Assembly: GCA_021234155.1 (NCBI GenBank)
Contig: JAJEKV010000027.1
Span: forward strand, 6,634,623-6,698,622
Length of the DNA stretch: 64,000 bases
Direction: 5' to 3'
Source: Isoetes taiwanensis
Taxonomy: Eukaryota; Streptophyta; Lycopodiopsida; Isoetales; Isoetaceae
The notes under the pieces are model-generated. The model did no database searches. It was not told the origin of the DNA and was given only the letters and a program-made list of their open reading frames with translations. Shown here piece after piece: positions 1 to 9,214 of this stretch. A program made the translations under genes and the position numbers. The number at the start of each line of letters is the position of its first letter. Positions within the stretch are counted from its first letter, which is position 1.

Positions 1-574
1 CTATGGGACCACAAGTACAAGACGGGACCGAAGTCCCTTACCAGAACATGGGCCGAAGCCCTTACAAACACAATAAAACATAATCACCCCGGCCCAGATT
101 AAAAACCACCTGGGAAAAAACTGTTGCCAGGATGACTACATATCCAAAAATCCATGCTATTGCAAAAAGCAACAAGCATACCTCCAACAAACATACTTCA
201 CCAAACGCCTCCGAACCGTAACCTCTTCACAGCTGGGTGCTGGGGACTGGCCCGAACCTACGCACGCGCTAAGTCTCCATCTTCTCGCTAGCAAATAGAT
301 GTTGGTGCAAAGATCAGGTGCTGACCCACTGAAGGAGCTCGATCAAATCACTAGACCATAAGAGCCGCCACCAGAAACATGTCAATTCCCTAAACCCACA
401 GAGCAGCTACCTGCAGGAAGGCGGTGACCCTGAGGGCACCGCTGAAGCAGAAAACAAGCGCCTCCAATAGGCCCGAACACCAATAACCCAGGCGCGCAGG
501 GAAGGCGGCGCTCAGAGAAAACGGCCAGGGAAGTCGGTCAGGGAGGTGCCTCGCAAACTCCCAAGCGCCACCCA

Positions 575-1140
575 TCAGTGCACCTCCCAGGCGCCACCCC
601 TCACTGCAGCCAGACGCCCAAAGGCGCCCAGGCGCTCAGGCAGACGCCCAGGTCGGCGCTCAGGCAGGCGCTCAGGAAGAAAGCCAAGGGAAAAAAACCA
701 GGGAAAGCCAAGGGGAATCAACCCAGTTTCTGCAAGCATAATGCAATATGGAGTTTGTATTTTAGTTCCAAGCTCTTCCATCAGAAATCTTTTTTGCACC
801 CTTTCAATCTTGTCCCAGCTTCGTTGATCAAGTCCAGGGGCCCAAGCTGGACAACTATATAAAATGACCGTCTTGACTTGGGTGTCATAAAGTAATCTCC
901 TGAGTTTCCAATGCCTTAGATTATTCATACGACAAGTATGGAGCATAGCATAAAGGGTTCTAAGCCCACCAGATGCTCGTTTTTTCGTTGCCAATTTCCA
1001 TGAATAATTACTCGCCACCTCTATACCAAGCTATTTGTAACTATGCACTGTTTCTAGTTCACATTCCCCAATGGTGAATTGAAAAGTTTTTTTTTTTGTG
1101 CCAACTATCAAGACTTTAGATTTATATAATCCTTAAATCA
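575..1140 (-). pseudogene. LINE reverse transcriptase, C-terminal fragment
   Basis: Reading the minus strand from about 1140, the translation gives the post-catalytic part of a non-LTR reverse transcriptase: a YLGIEV-like stretch broken by a TAG near 1052, then ASGGLRTLYAML, LYDTQVKTVILYSCPAW, WDKIERVQKRFL and AETGLIPL. This order (thumb, then a W..IE.VQ..FL block) is typical of plant LINE C-termini. The catalytic YADD region is absent because the copy is 5'-truncated. After about 720 the frame runs into Arg/Pro/Leu-rich residues encoded by the GC-rich repeat and is probably no longer authentic protein. Confidence 0.75.
597..690. repeat. GC-rich imperfect minisatellite
   Basis: The blocks GGCGCTCAGG and AGACGCCCAGG alternate several times (aggcgctcaggcagacgccc and variants). 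The stretch is much richer in G and C than its neighbours and sits in the 3' non-coding part of the LINE copy. Confidence 0.6.
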
Positions 1141-1145
1141 TCAAT

Positions 1146-1654
1146 AGGAGCATCATTTAAAGTGAACACTAAAAAGAAATGGATTGCATAAGATATTCCT
1201 ATATAAAAAATCGCGAATTCCAAGCTATTTCTTGAGCTTCGCATTTGAGAATGAGAAAAACCAATTGAATGACATTGATCGCATTAAACTATTCTGAATC
1301 CCTGGACATATTTTAAATAAAACGCCAACCTAACATTTGGGGGAATGGTCGTTAATAAGTCGTTGAAAATCAGTAAAACACCATAAGAACATATCTCATC
1401 AATGTTTATATTCAAATGTTAATAGTTGTTTGATGATATCATATTTTCCACTATTACTAAATTATTGTACCTTCAAAACTAAAATTCGTCAAGCAAAGCT
1501 GTGAACTCTTGGCTTTTTATTCCTATTTCATGCCTTGGGCTTTCTATGGACCTAGAGGAAAGGGCAAATATGTTTGTTTTTATATTTGTGCCCGATGGAT
1601 CAACTCCTAATAATTTTAAGGGAGCTTCTGTCCAAATCGGCAAGTTACAATGAT
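1146..1654. other. AT-rich spacer, no recognised gene
   Basis: About 500 bases of AT-rich DNA between two LINE insertions. A 60-codon minus-strand frame (1479-1661) has no family signature that I recognise. I see no RNA gene or terminal repeat. Confidence 0.5.
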
Positions 1655-1709
1655 CCTTCAATACATTACTTTATTCCTTTGCAATTTGTGTATTTTCTTG
1701 TTTTAGAAG
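1655..1709. repeat. 55-bp direct repeat, left copy (candidate target-site duplication)
   Basis: The 55 bases starting CCTTCAATACATTACTTT and ending TTTTAGAAG recur at 6469-6523 with one substitution (C/G in ttattc[c/g]tttg). They bracket everything between, as the target duplication of the oldest insertion here would. It is long for a LINE but otherwise fits. Confidence 0.8.
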
Positions 1710-1791
1710 GGCAAATCATAGGTTATATTTAAGGCAATTGTATTGGGTCCCATAGACCGATTGGTCTCCGTGGACGATAAAAGTACCTTCC
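1710..1791 (+). mobile_element. 5'-truncated LINE 3' end (about 80 bp), plus strand
   Basis: Positions 1740-1783 read TTGGGTCCCATAGACC then GGTCTCCGTGGACGATAAAA, the 3' terminus of the TATTC-tailed LINE family, here on the plus strand. It is followed by a CCTT-repeat tail (tail bases at 1784-1791, continuing at 6463-6468). The 55-bp repeats directly flank this fragment, so it is probably the first insertion, into whose tail the larger LINE later jumped. Confidence 0.6.
1784..1791. repeat. 8-bp target-site duplication TACCTTCC, left copy
   Basis: TACCTTCC abuts the poly(T) start (1792) of the minus-strand LINE. The same 8 bases occur at 6455-6462, exactly where LINE homology ends on the other side. 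Confidence 0.65.
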
Positions 1792-2076
1792 TTTTTTCTT
1801 TTTTCTTTTTTTTTTGAGGGTAAGAGTATAGATTTATATATATGAAGTAAGTACAAGAGGATCCCCTGAATAGGGTAGATAGGCAAATTAAGAACAGCAC
1901 GTTAGTGCACCTATTTTTTGGTAGAGTGTGTACTAATAGAGCTAGCAGTCGTCTTCGCCATCAAGCAGATATTATAGAATCATCGTCTTCTCCGCAGTGA
2001 AGGGTACTATGGACAAAACCAGTCTATTTCCACTACTCCATGCAGTAGATAGGCTCTGGAATAGTAAGAGACGGAG

Positions 2077-4118
2077 TTACCTTATTTGCAGGACGTCAGA
2101 GACTAGTATATCATCTTTGTCACACCAATGGCATTTGAAATAGGCATAGAATCCTATGATTCTTCCAATCCTATCCAGTTCCTTGTTATAGGCAGTTCCC
2201 ATCTTTCTGTGGTGGGATAAGGCCATCAAGGCCACCTCCATATTAAAGTAGCTCTTGATTTTGTCCAGGCAAACTGCTTGCCCTCCCAAAGCCACCTCAC
2301 ACCGGTGCTTCCAAACCACCCACAGAGCAATAGACACCAAGGAAGCCAAAATAGGGCACTGATCAGAGACCATAATGACCATGGGCCAATTGAGATGGCA
2401 GGCTTGGAGCTCCAATATAGGGGATACCCAGGCCCAGAATGGTAGTATCTCAGGGCAGAAGAAGAGGTGTTGTGTAGACTTGCTAAGTACACATCCTAGA
2501 GGGCATAGATCGTCAGCAGAAATGCATCTTCGAAATAATGTCTCTTTGGTCAGGAGGCCACCCTGGAGGGCAGTCCATCAGAAAAACTGTATTCTTCTAG
2601 AGCATAAGGATTTCCAGGAGTTAGCCAGGAGCTGGACAGTTGCTGGCCCGTCGATCCCTAACCTTGATATAGCTTTGAGAGGAGTTACCCCACAAAGCTC
2701 ATGATAGATACTGGCCACACAATATCTTTGGGAGCCTAGGCATAACCAAAGTTCTTCAGGCCCATCGACTCCTGAAATTCCATGGATATTGGCCAATATC
2801 TCCCTAAATATTTTCCTATCACCTTCACCTGCGCCATTCATCTTACTTTTAAGCCTGGTCCAGGAGATCCACTTACCATTTTCCCAAAGATGACATAGTA
2901 GGTAGATCCCATGCTTTTTCCATTTGATAAAGATTCGTGGATGCACTAATGCCAAGGGAAGATGTTCTAGCCCCCAAACTTGCTCATTCCAGAAGAGACT
3001 GATCCTACCGGCATGATGTGGTAAGTCGGAGGGGGAACAAAGGACTTGAACTGTCTTCCATGCCTGGAGTATTTTTCTCATGATTGGGGAGGTGCCAGGT
3101 GCAATCTTGAAATCCCTGAAGGCTTCCCCAAGTTCATCCCTAGGTAGAGCAGGTTTACCTATGAGCTTACATTGGCTAAACCAGTGTTTGACAAATACAA
3201 GAGCTGGGGAGGTGTCTCCATGTAGAGCTCGCCAGACAAATTTAGCAGCAAGAGCTTGAGCTTGAGTGAAGGGATCCTTACAGCCCAGCCCACCTTCTTT
3301 TTTTATCTCTACAGAGCTCGGACCATGCAACCTGAGCCAGTCCACCCCAGATAAATTTCCTAATGATGACCTGGATCTGATTATAGGCTCCTTTTTGTGC
3401 TACCAGAACCGAGGAGAAATAAACATGGGAGGCTGCCAGGATGGCATTAGCCACAGTGACCCGGCCTGACACGACAAGTCCTTTAGCCGACCAGAGACCA
3501 ACCTTCTTTCGGAGGCGGTCCAATAGGGGGGACCATATTCCTTTTAGATTATCAGAGAGAGAAAGTGGAAGGCCCAAGAGTTTCACCGTCCGTCCCGCTT
3601 CAATAATCGGAAAACCCAGAGCTCTGACATGAGGGTCAACAGTAGATTCTAAGGCCCACATGATGGAGCACTTATTTGGATTTAATCCAATTCCGGATAT
3701 GATTTCAAAGGCACCAAGGATTTCTCGAAAGGACTGGAAACTGCCATCATCGAATCGGAGAAACATAAATGTGTCATCCGCATATTGCATAATACTGAGC
3801 TTGTTCTCTAGATCAGGTAGAGTGAGGCCCTGTAGAGCACCTTCAGAGATCCTGAGGTTCACCATCCTGGTAAGCATATTAGCCATAATAAGGAATAGAT
3901 AGGGGGCAAGGGGACACCCTTGTTTGATTCCTCTCCTGAGATCAAAGAGACCAGAGGGTTCTCCATTGATAAGCACAGAGGCCAAGGCCAGTTTATTCAT
4001 ACCCATGGAAATATTGATAAATTGTCGGTCAAATCCCATGTGAGCCATTGTCTCCTTCAAGGCCTCCCATCTCAGAGAGTCATATGCTTTTCTAAAATCC
4101 ATTTTGATGAGCACACAA
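2077..4118 (-). pseudogene. LINE ORF2, 3' half: RT palm to zf-RVT region
   Basis: Three overlapping minus-strand frames cover RT from IKMDFRKAYDSLRWEAL through RRGIKQGCPLAPYLF and the catalytic QYADDTF (near 3780), then GLNPNKCSIMWA and the LLGLPLSLSD block. They continue into LGCKDPFTQAQALAAKFVWRAL and a zf-RVT-like region (LALVHPRIFIKWKKHGIYLL, CSRRIQFF). Frame changes near 3280-3345 and 2415-2600 break the protein. The catalytic Asp pair is present, so loss of function comes from the frameshifts and from separation from the N-terminal half, which sits inverted next door. Confidence 0.85.
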
Positions 4119-4121
4119 ATG

Positions 4122-4480
4122 GTGCTCTTTCTATGCCAAATGGTGCTCTTTCTATCAACTTGGGCATTTAACTGCCACCTCACGTCCCTTTTATCAAACA
4201 TGGCATTTATTTGCCAAAATATGGCCCTCCTATCATATATGGCATTTAAGGGATCCTCGAACGACTCTCTGCTTTAGTATTCTCGGGGGGAGGCAACTAT
4301 CAGCCAAGACTCGCCCCTTTGACCAAATATGGGTTTTCTTTGCCAAATTCTGCTCTGCCTATCAATTTGGGCATTTATCTGCCAAGTCACGCCCCTTATC
4401 AAACTTGGCATTTATTTGCCAACTCCTGCTCCTTCTACCAAATATGGCATTTATTTGCCAAGATATGTCCTCCTAGGGGT
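4122..4480 (+). repeat. Degenerate 39-bp tandem repeats at the 5' end of the LINE
   Basis: About eight imperfect units share the core tatcaa.(t/a)tggcatttatttgccaa followed by a pyrimidine-rich gccc/gctcct spacer, in two blocks (about 4122-4255 and 4311-4480). The unit is about 39 bp, that is 13 codons, so one frame shows repeated peptides such as YQTWHLFA and YQIWHLFA. The repeats lie upstream of the endonuclease start in LINE orientation and could be 5'-UTR promoter monomers or the end of ORF1. Confidence 0.7.
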
Positions 4481-4635
4481 ATTCCAATGGTTGTCCTTTT
4501 GTGGCATCCCTCTACCTATCTAGCCAAGTTCTGGGCTTTGTGGGAGCTTCTGTTGCCTGGCTTCACTGCCGCCAGGAACTTCTGGTGCACGGGTATTTTT
4601 TGGGATATAGCTTCGAGAAATAGTCAATCCCCTCA

Positions 4636-6454
4636 ATGCTTATAGTATCTTGGAATCTACGTGGCATCAAAGGGATCCTTAAACGTGCCAGAGTCCTGGC
4701 AGCTGTCAGGTCCATGAAGGCAAACATTGTCATGTTGCAAGAACACAGACTACCGGACTTCGAGGCCAAATGTCTGGGTAATTGGGTAGGCCGCGGGTAC
4801 TCATCCTTTAGTTGTGCAGCTCAAGGTACCAAGGGGGAAACGTGCATTCTCTGGAAAGGACAAGGGCATAAACGGTCGTTCGCAGACCCTGGGGGCCGAT
4901 GGCAGGCAGTAATCTTTGAAAGCCAAAACTGTTTATGGGGGCTCATTAATGTATACGCTTCCAACAAACCATCTGAAATGGCAACTATGTGGAGGGGGAT
5001 TGAGAACTGGATATCCCAAAGTGAGAATACAATTGATAACTGGATATTGGGGGGAGACCTGAACATGACAGATGTGTGGAACCAAAAAATAGGATTACAC
5101 AGGAATTTGCAAGCAGAGGAGGAGAATTCATGGCACTCACTTCTAAATACGGTGGGCCTCTCCTTAATACCTCCTTCCAATACCTCATTTTCCTGGTCTA
5201 ACAAACAGAAAGGTCAGGAGAGGGTGTACTGCCTGTTGGACAGATTCTACATGGCCAACAAAACTGCTAGTTTTATGGATAAATGTTACGTAGAGGGTGA
5301 CCTTGCATTCTCTCACTCGGATCATGTCCCCCAAAAAATGGTCTTGGAAGACATCCCTACGGCCCGTAAAAATGGCAATGTCCCCTTCAAATTCAACACC
5401 TCCTGGCTAGGAAAGAAGGCCTTCTGCAACCCTTTTAGGGAAGCCCTTGGCACATTATGTAATGAGGTTTCTCCCCTCCCCTCCATGAAAGCTTGGGTCC
5501 ATAAGCTCAACTCCATGAAAGCGTGGATTAAAACCTGGGGCAAGAACAGAGCCATGCATTTTAGGCAAGAAAAAGAGTCGGTCTACAACGAACTCAGAGA
5601 AGTTAAACAGTGCCTATTCAGTGACCCGTTTAATCAGGCAATGCACTCCCGAGAGGATGAACTTGAAGGGAAAGCTAAAGCAATTGAAGAAGAGGAAGCA
5701 AGGGGAGCTGCAGTACGATCCAAAACAAAATGGTATGCGGAACTTGATCATGAAAATTCCAAGTGTTTTTTTCGAATGGCGGGAGCTAGGTTAGCCGACA
5801 ACAACATCACATCTATCAAGGACAAATCTCAAAATGTCTTGACAGATCCGGCTGAAATCCAAGCTTTTATCAGGGAAGATTTCCAATCCCAATTCAGAGA
5901 AGAGCCCCCTCCGCCATCATATAAGTTACAGATATCCCAATGGTTGGCAAAAGTAGATTGGACTACGGGAGTCACAAATACTGATAATCAAATCCTCCTA
6001 CAACCTCCGACAAATGATGAAATCTACAAGACATTGTGTTCCTTGGCCTCAGGCAAATCCCCAGGTCCAGATGGATTCCCTCCCGAATTCTTTGTAGAAT
6101 TCTGGGATATATTAGGCTCCCACTTCCTCAAAGCAGTTAGGGATGTCTGGGCCACACAAACATTGCACCCATCTCTAGCAGCAGGTTTCATCACACTGGT
6201 GCCCAAAGTCCCTAGGCCCCAATCTTTGGGTGAATGGAGACCTATAGCATTGATCAATGCTCTCTATAAAGTCATTATGAAGATGCTTGCTAACCGATTA
6301 AAGCCTATTCTGAACAGGGTTATTGGCAGGGAACAGTCTGCCTTCCTTCCAAACAGGTACATCCTAGATAACTATCTGGCCGCTCGAGAGGGGCTGCACT
6401 GGGGCAGGGTGTCAAAGCAGAATTGTGTGCTCATCAAAATGGATTTTAGAAAAA
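4636..6454 (+). pseudogene. LINE ORF2, 5' half: AP-type endonuclease and N-terminal RT
   Basis: One long open frame starts MLIVSWNLRGIKG, the usual EEP endonuclease start of plant LINEs. It continues with IVMLQEHRLPDFE (catalytic Glu), GLINVYASN, NWILGGDLNMTD (the GDFN block, here GDLN), and a terminal SHSDHVP histidine motif. After the linker come GKSPGPDGFPPEFF, FITLVPKV, WRPIALINALYKVIMKMLANRLK and QSAFLPNRYILDNYLAAREGLHW of the RT fingers. Homology stops at IKMDFRK, and the last codons of the frame read into the flanking CCTT repeat and 55-bp repeat. The rest of the RT is on the opposite strand at 4118 and below. The frame itself has no stop, so this half decayed little after insertion. 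Confidence 0.9.
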
Positions 6455-6462
6455 TACCTTCC
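6455..6462. repeat. 8-bp target-site duplication TACCTTCC, right copy
   Basis: Matches 1784-1791 and directly follows the last LINE base. It is part of the CCTT-repeat tail of the older insertion. Confidence 0.6.
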
Positions 6463-6468
6463 TTCCTT

Positions 6469-6523
6469 CCTTCAATACATTACTTTATTCGTTTGCAATT
6501 TGTGTATTTTCTTGTTTTAGAAG
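6469..6523. repeat. 55-bp direct repeat, right copy
   Basis: Same sequence as 1655-1709 with one mismatch. Gypsy homology begins at the next base (6524), so the pre-insertion target ended exactly at the broken edge of the gypsy fragment. Confidence 0.8.
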
Positions 6524-7293
6524 TTCTTGGCAATTAACCATCCAAGCCAAAGTAATCCCTTTCGTCAACAATGAAGTGAGAGGAGCAGCAATCTTGGAAA
6601 ATTTGGGGAGAAATTTGCGATAGTAACCTGCAAGTCCCAAAAAAGATCTTACTTTCTTCACAGACTGTGGCACTGGCAATCTTTCACAGCTTCTATCTTT
6701 GCAGGATCTGGCGCAGCCCCATCTTCAAAAATTACATGGTCCAAATACACTAATTTATGTTGTGCAAAAGAACTTTTAGACATTTTTCTATACAGTTTCT
6801 CCTTCCTCAGGATGCTCAAAGCCTGCCTCACATGGTCCACATGTTCTTGCAAGGTTCTAGAATAGACTAGAATATCATCGAAGAACACCAATATGAAATT
6901 ATCCAGGAAAGGTCTAAAAACATCGTTCATCAATTGCATAGAAGTAGCATGTGCATTGATTAAACTAAACGACGTCACAATAAACTCGTAATGACCATAG
7001 CGTGTCCGGAAGGCCATCTTATAAATATCTGACTCCTTGATCCTTATCTGTTGGTACCCGACCCAAAGATATATCTTAGTAAAATACTTAGCTTGACCCA
7101 ATTGATCAAACAACTCATCCACCCTGGGCAACGCATACCTGTTTTTAACTGTGATCTGATTAAGCATCCTGTAACGAATACAAAGTCTCAATGTGCCATC
7201 TTTTTTCTTCACAAACAAAACAGGAGTACCAAATGGGGATGCACTAGGCCTTATGAAGCCTTGATTCAACAATTCAGCCAATTGCTTTTTCAA
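6524..7293 (-). pseudogene. Ty3/gypsy reverse transcriptase fragment (element A)
   Basis: The minus-strand translation gives [42 protein letters not shown] and [14 protein letters not shown], then [15 protein letters not shown], where the first catalytic Asp of the family (normally KIDL) is Tyr. [11 protein letters not shown] keeps the second Asp pair. The connection domain [30 protein letters not shown] follows in another frame near 6660, so there is at least one frameshift. The lost Asp and the truncation make this inactive. Confidence 0.85.
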
Positions 7294-7303
7294 CTCCCCA
7301 TTT

Positions 7304-7838
7304 TTAAGGCATGAAACCTATAAGTTGGTCTGGATGTAGGCTCCATTTTGGAATGAGCTCAGTCTCATGATCTACCAACCTACGAGGAGGCAACTCTGTC
7401 AATTCCTCTGGAAATACATCTTCAAACTCATCCAAAACTTGTTGCACTTCAGGGGCAATGGTTTTCTCTTGCAACTTTGTCAAGCCTAGCAAAGTATCCC
7501 GTAACACTACACATCCCATTCTGCAGCAACTTCTTCTAGGTTGCTCCCCCTTCCAAGTCAATGGAATGATAGCGTACGATGAAGCTAACCCATCCAAAAC
7601 ATGCTCTTCCCCATCTGGACTAGAACAATGAACTAGTTGCCTAGCACAGTCAATGCGAGCACCCCACAGTCTCAATCATGACATTCCCGGGATGGCATCA
7701 TACGTTCCAAGGCCAATGACCTCAAAATCATCATGGGATACCATATCCTCTGCCTTACATTCAAGGCACTCAACCATAGCATACGATGTCTTAACTTGCC
7801 ATCGGCTAGTTCTACATACCTCGCAGGCCATTCAATAG
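7304..7838 (-). pseudogene. Gypsy protease-RT linker region (element A)
   Basis: The minus-strand frame contains EEHVLDGLASSYAIIPLTWKG, KTIAPEVQQVLDEFEDVFPEELTELPP and VDHETELIP, the segment before RT in chromoviruses (DVFP.EL..LPP, H.IEL.PG). It aligns with 14278-14887 of element B. A frame change near 7300 separates it from RT. Confidence 0.75.
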
Positions 7839-7850
7839 TGCAAATTTAAC

Positions 7851-8624
7851 TTAGCAACCAATTTTGGAAAAATAATGGGTACTGCCACAATCAATAAGGA
7901 AAATGACCGAGCATCCATCGACCATCCACATTGCCCTGCTCCACTGTAGCGTACATGTGTATAGTCTCAGTAGGCGGATCTTGAATGGTGGCAACCCGCG
8001 CTTCTCCTCTTCCCTGATCTCTTGCTGCCCCTGAACTCCTATCTTCCCTTCTATAACCTCTACCACGGCCACCTCTGTCCCCACGCCATGGGCCGCTTCT
8101 ACCTTGACCCCATCTAGGTGCATTGTCTTCTGGTTGCCTTGATCATTGATTCTGCCATCCCCCTCATTGATTTCAGATCCTGTGAAGGCAGTATACCCAC
8201 CATATGTTCTGGTATAAGGGCAATCTCATGCCCAATGTCCAGGCTCTCGGTGCCTAAAGCATTGCCTCTCACTAATGCACATATCCCTTTCCTCCGCAGA
8301 CATTCGAGAGGATCTAGTTTGTGGCCCTTAGCTCTTACTGGCCTGCACATCCATGGAGAGGGCAGCAGTTTCTCCTTAATTATCATACCTTCCTCTCTTC
8401 GTGGAATTCCCCATTCGCCGTGAAGACTGGGCCTGCCTCTTTTGTTGAGCATCTAGTGCTACTTTTTCTGCCAAATCCGCTTCCCGATGCTTGACAATTT
8501 TGACAACCTCCTCTAGATCCATATAGGATACTTCAGACATTTTGCTCTTTATATCCACCTGAAGCCCTTGCACAAACCTAAAACACAACTTTACCTTGTC
8601 CATTGTAGGACAATGCGGCTGCAA
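7851..8624 (-). pseudogene. Gypsy gag C-terminus and protease remains (element A)
   Basis: 8376-8624 shows gag-like LCFRFVQGLQVDIKSKM..., then a basic Gln/Arg-rich stretch. 8114-8452 is the zinc-knuckle neighbourhood, now out of frame. 7851-8123 ends in FLIDCGSTHYFSK, the retropepsin active site of plant gypsy elements (usually LIDSGSTHNFI), with DCG in place of D(S/T)G. At least two frame changes separate these pieces. Confidence 0.7.
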
Positions 8625-9200
8625 TCTCCTAACCTTCTCATTCTATTCAACTACTGTGTCAACCTGCTTACAATAAAAAATGCATTCATCTTCTCCACTT
8701 TATAACCTGGAGATGTAAAATGACCTTCAAAGGCACTCTTGAACTCTGCCCAGGTAGCCTGTACGGGCATCTTCCCCAAGTCTATCAGGCACGTCTTCCA
8801 CCAACCTCGTGCAAATCATCCAAGCATTGCCTATGCAAGGAGTGCCTTTACAGATTCCTATGCCTTAATTAAATCAAAATAAAACTCCACAGAGCCATGC
8901 ATCTGCATCATCCTCGGATGTGTTCTCACTAGTAAACACTTCCTTCTTGGTATCTTTCAACACCTTATCGATAGCTTTCTCCGCTTCACTTTTTTGATGG
9001 GATGATGTCTGCTGCAAAGCTTATTGAATTGCTTGCAGGATGCTTGTAACATCGGGAGCTCCATCAGCTCCAGCTCCACCTACACCACTAGCATGACCGG
9101 CTTCCATGGGTCCCTCTACTCTCTGCATAATACAGAAACATAATTAGCCATTCCCCCTCAAGATGCTCAATCTAGTCTCAAAGCATTCTAGATCAACTAT
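8625..9200 (-). pseudogene. Gypsy gag N-terminal remains and leader (element A)
   Basis: By position this interval between the gag frame and the primer-binding site must hold the gag start and leader. The minus strand shows short gag-like stretches, but no frame stays open for more than about 60 codons. I see no other gene. Confidence 0.5.
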
Positions 9201-9213
9201 GCTCTGATATCAA
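9201..9213 (-). other. Primer-binding site (initiator tRNA-Met type)
   Basis: The minus strand reads TTGATATCAGAGC one base inside the LTR edge. It resembles TGGTATCAGAGC, the site complementary to plant initiator Met tRNA, with one change. This fixes the orientation and the 5' LTR boundary of element A. Confidence 0.8.
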
Positions 9214-9214
9214 C

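Larger units (their letters stand above)
1..1145 (-). mobile_element. 3' part of a LINE (TATTC-tailed family), running off the window edge
   Basis: The window opens inside the 3' end of a minus-strand LINE: the first bases (ctatgggacc.caagtacaa) match the terminal block found again near 50075, 47490, 32200 and 59200, and the stretch around 100-150 resembles the next block of those copies. The coding part lies at about 720-1145 on the minus strand, and homology to reverse transcriptase starts abruptly near 1145, so the copy is 5'-truncated. The terminal tail lies outside the window. Between tail and coding part is a GC-rich, repeat-containing stretch (about 420-700) unlike the AT-rich surroundings. 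Confidence 0.7.
1792..6454 (-). mobile_element. LINE with 5' inversion (twin-primed insertion)
   Basis: The 3' half lies on the minus strand: a poly(A) tail, seen as T-rich 1792-1816, then zf-RVT and RT coding up to 4118. The 5' half (39-bp repeats, endonuclease, N-terminal RT) lies on the plus strand at about 4119-6454. Both halves meet in the same RT stretch, CVLIKMDFRK, and share 31 bases: 4088-4118 is the reverse complement of 6423-6453. The 5' half's upstream end is at the internal junction and its downstream end is at the outer edge, which is the geometry predicted for twin priming during target-primed reverse transcription. The element is flanked by TACCTTCC. Confidence 0.85.
6524..9214 (-). 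mobile_element. Ty3/gypsy element A, 5' interior (gag, protease, RT), truncated
   Basis: Read on the minus strand from 9213: primer-binding site, gag, zinc-knuckle and protease remains, and RT, ending abruptly in the RNase H-proximal part at 6524 against the 55-bp repeat. RNase H and integrase are missing. It is closely similar to element B (compare 6524-7460 with 13606-14520), which shows the same family. Its 5' LTR is 9215-11963. Frames are broken throughout, so it is non-functional. Confidence 0.85.
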
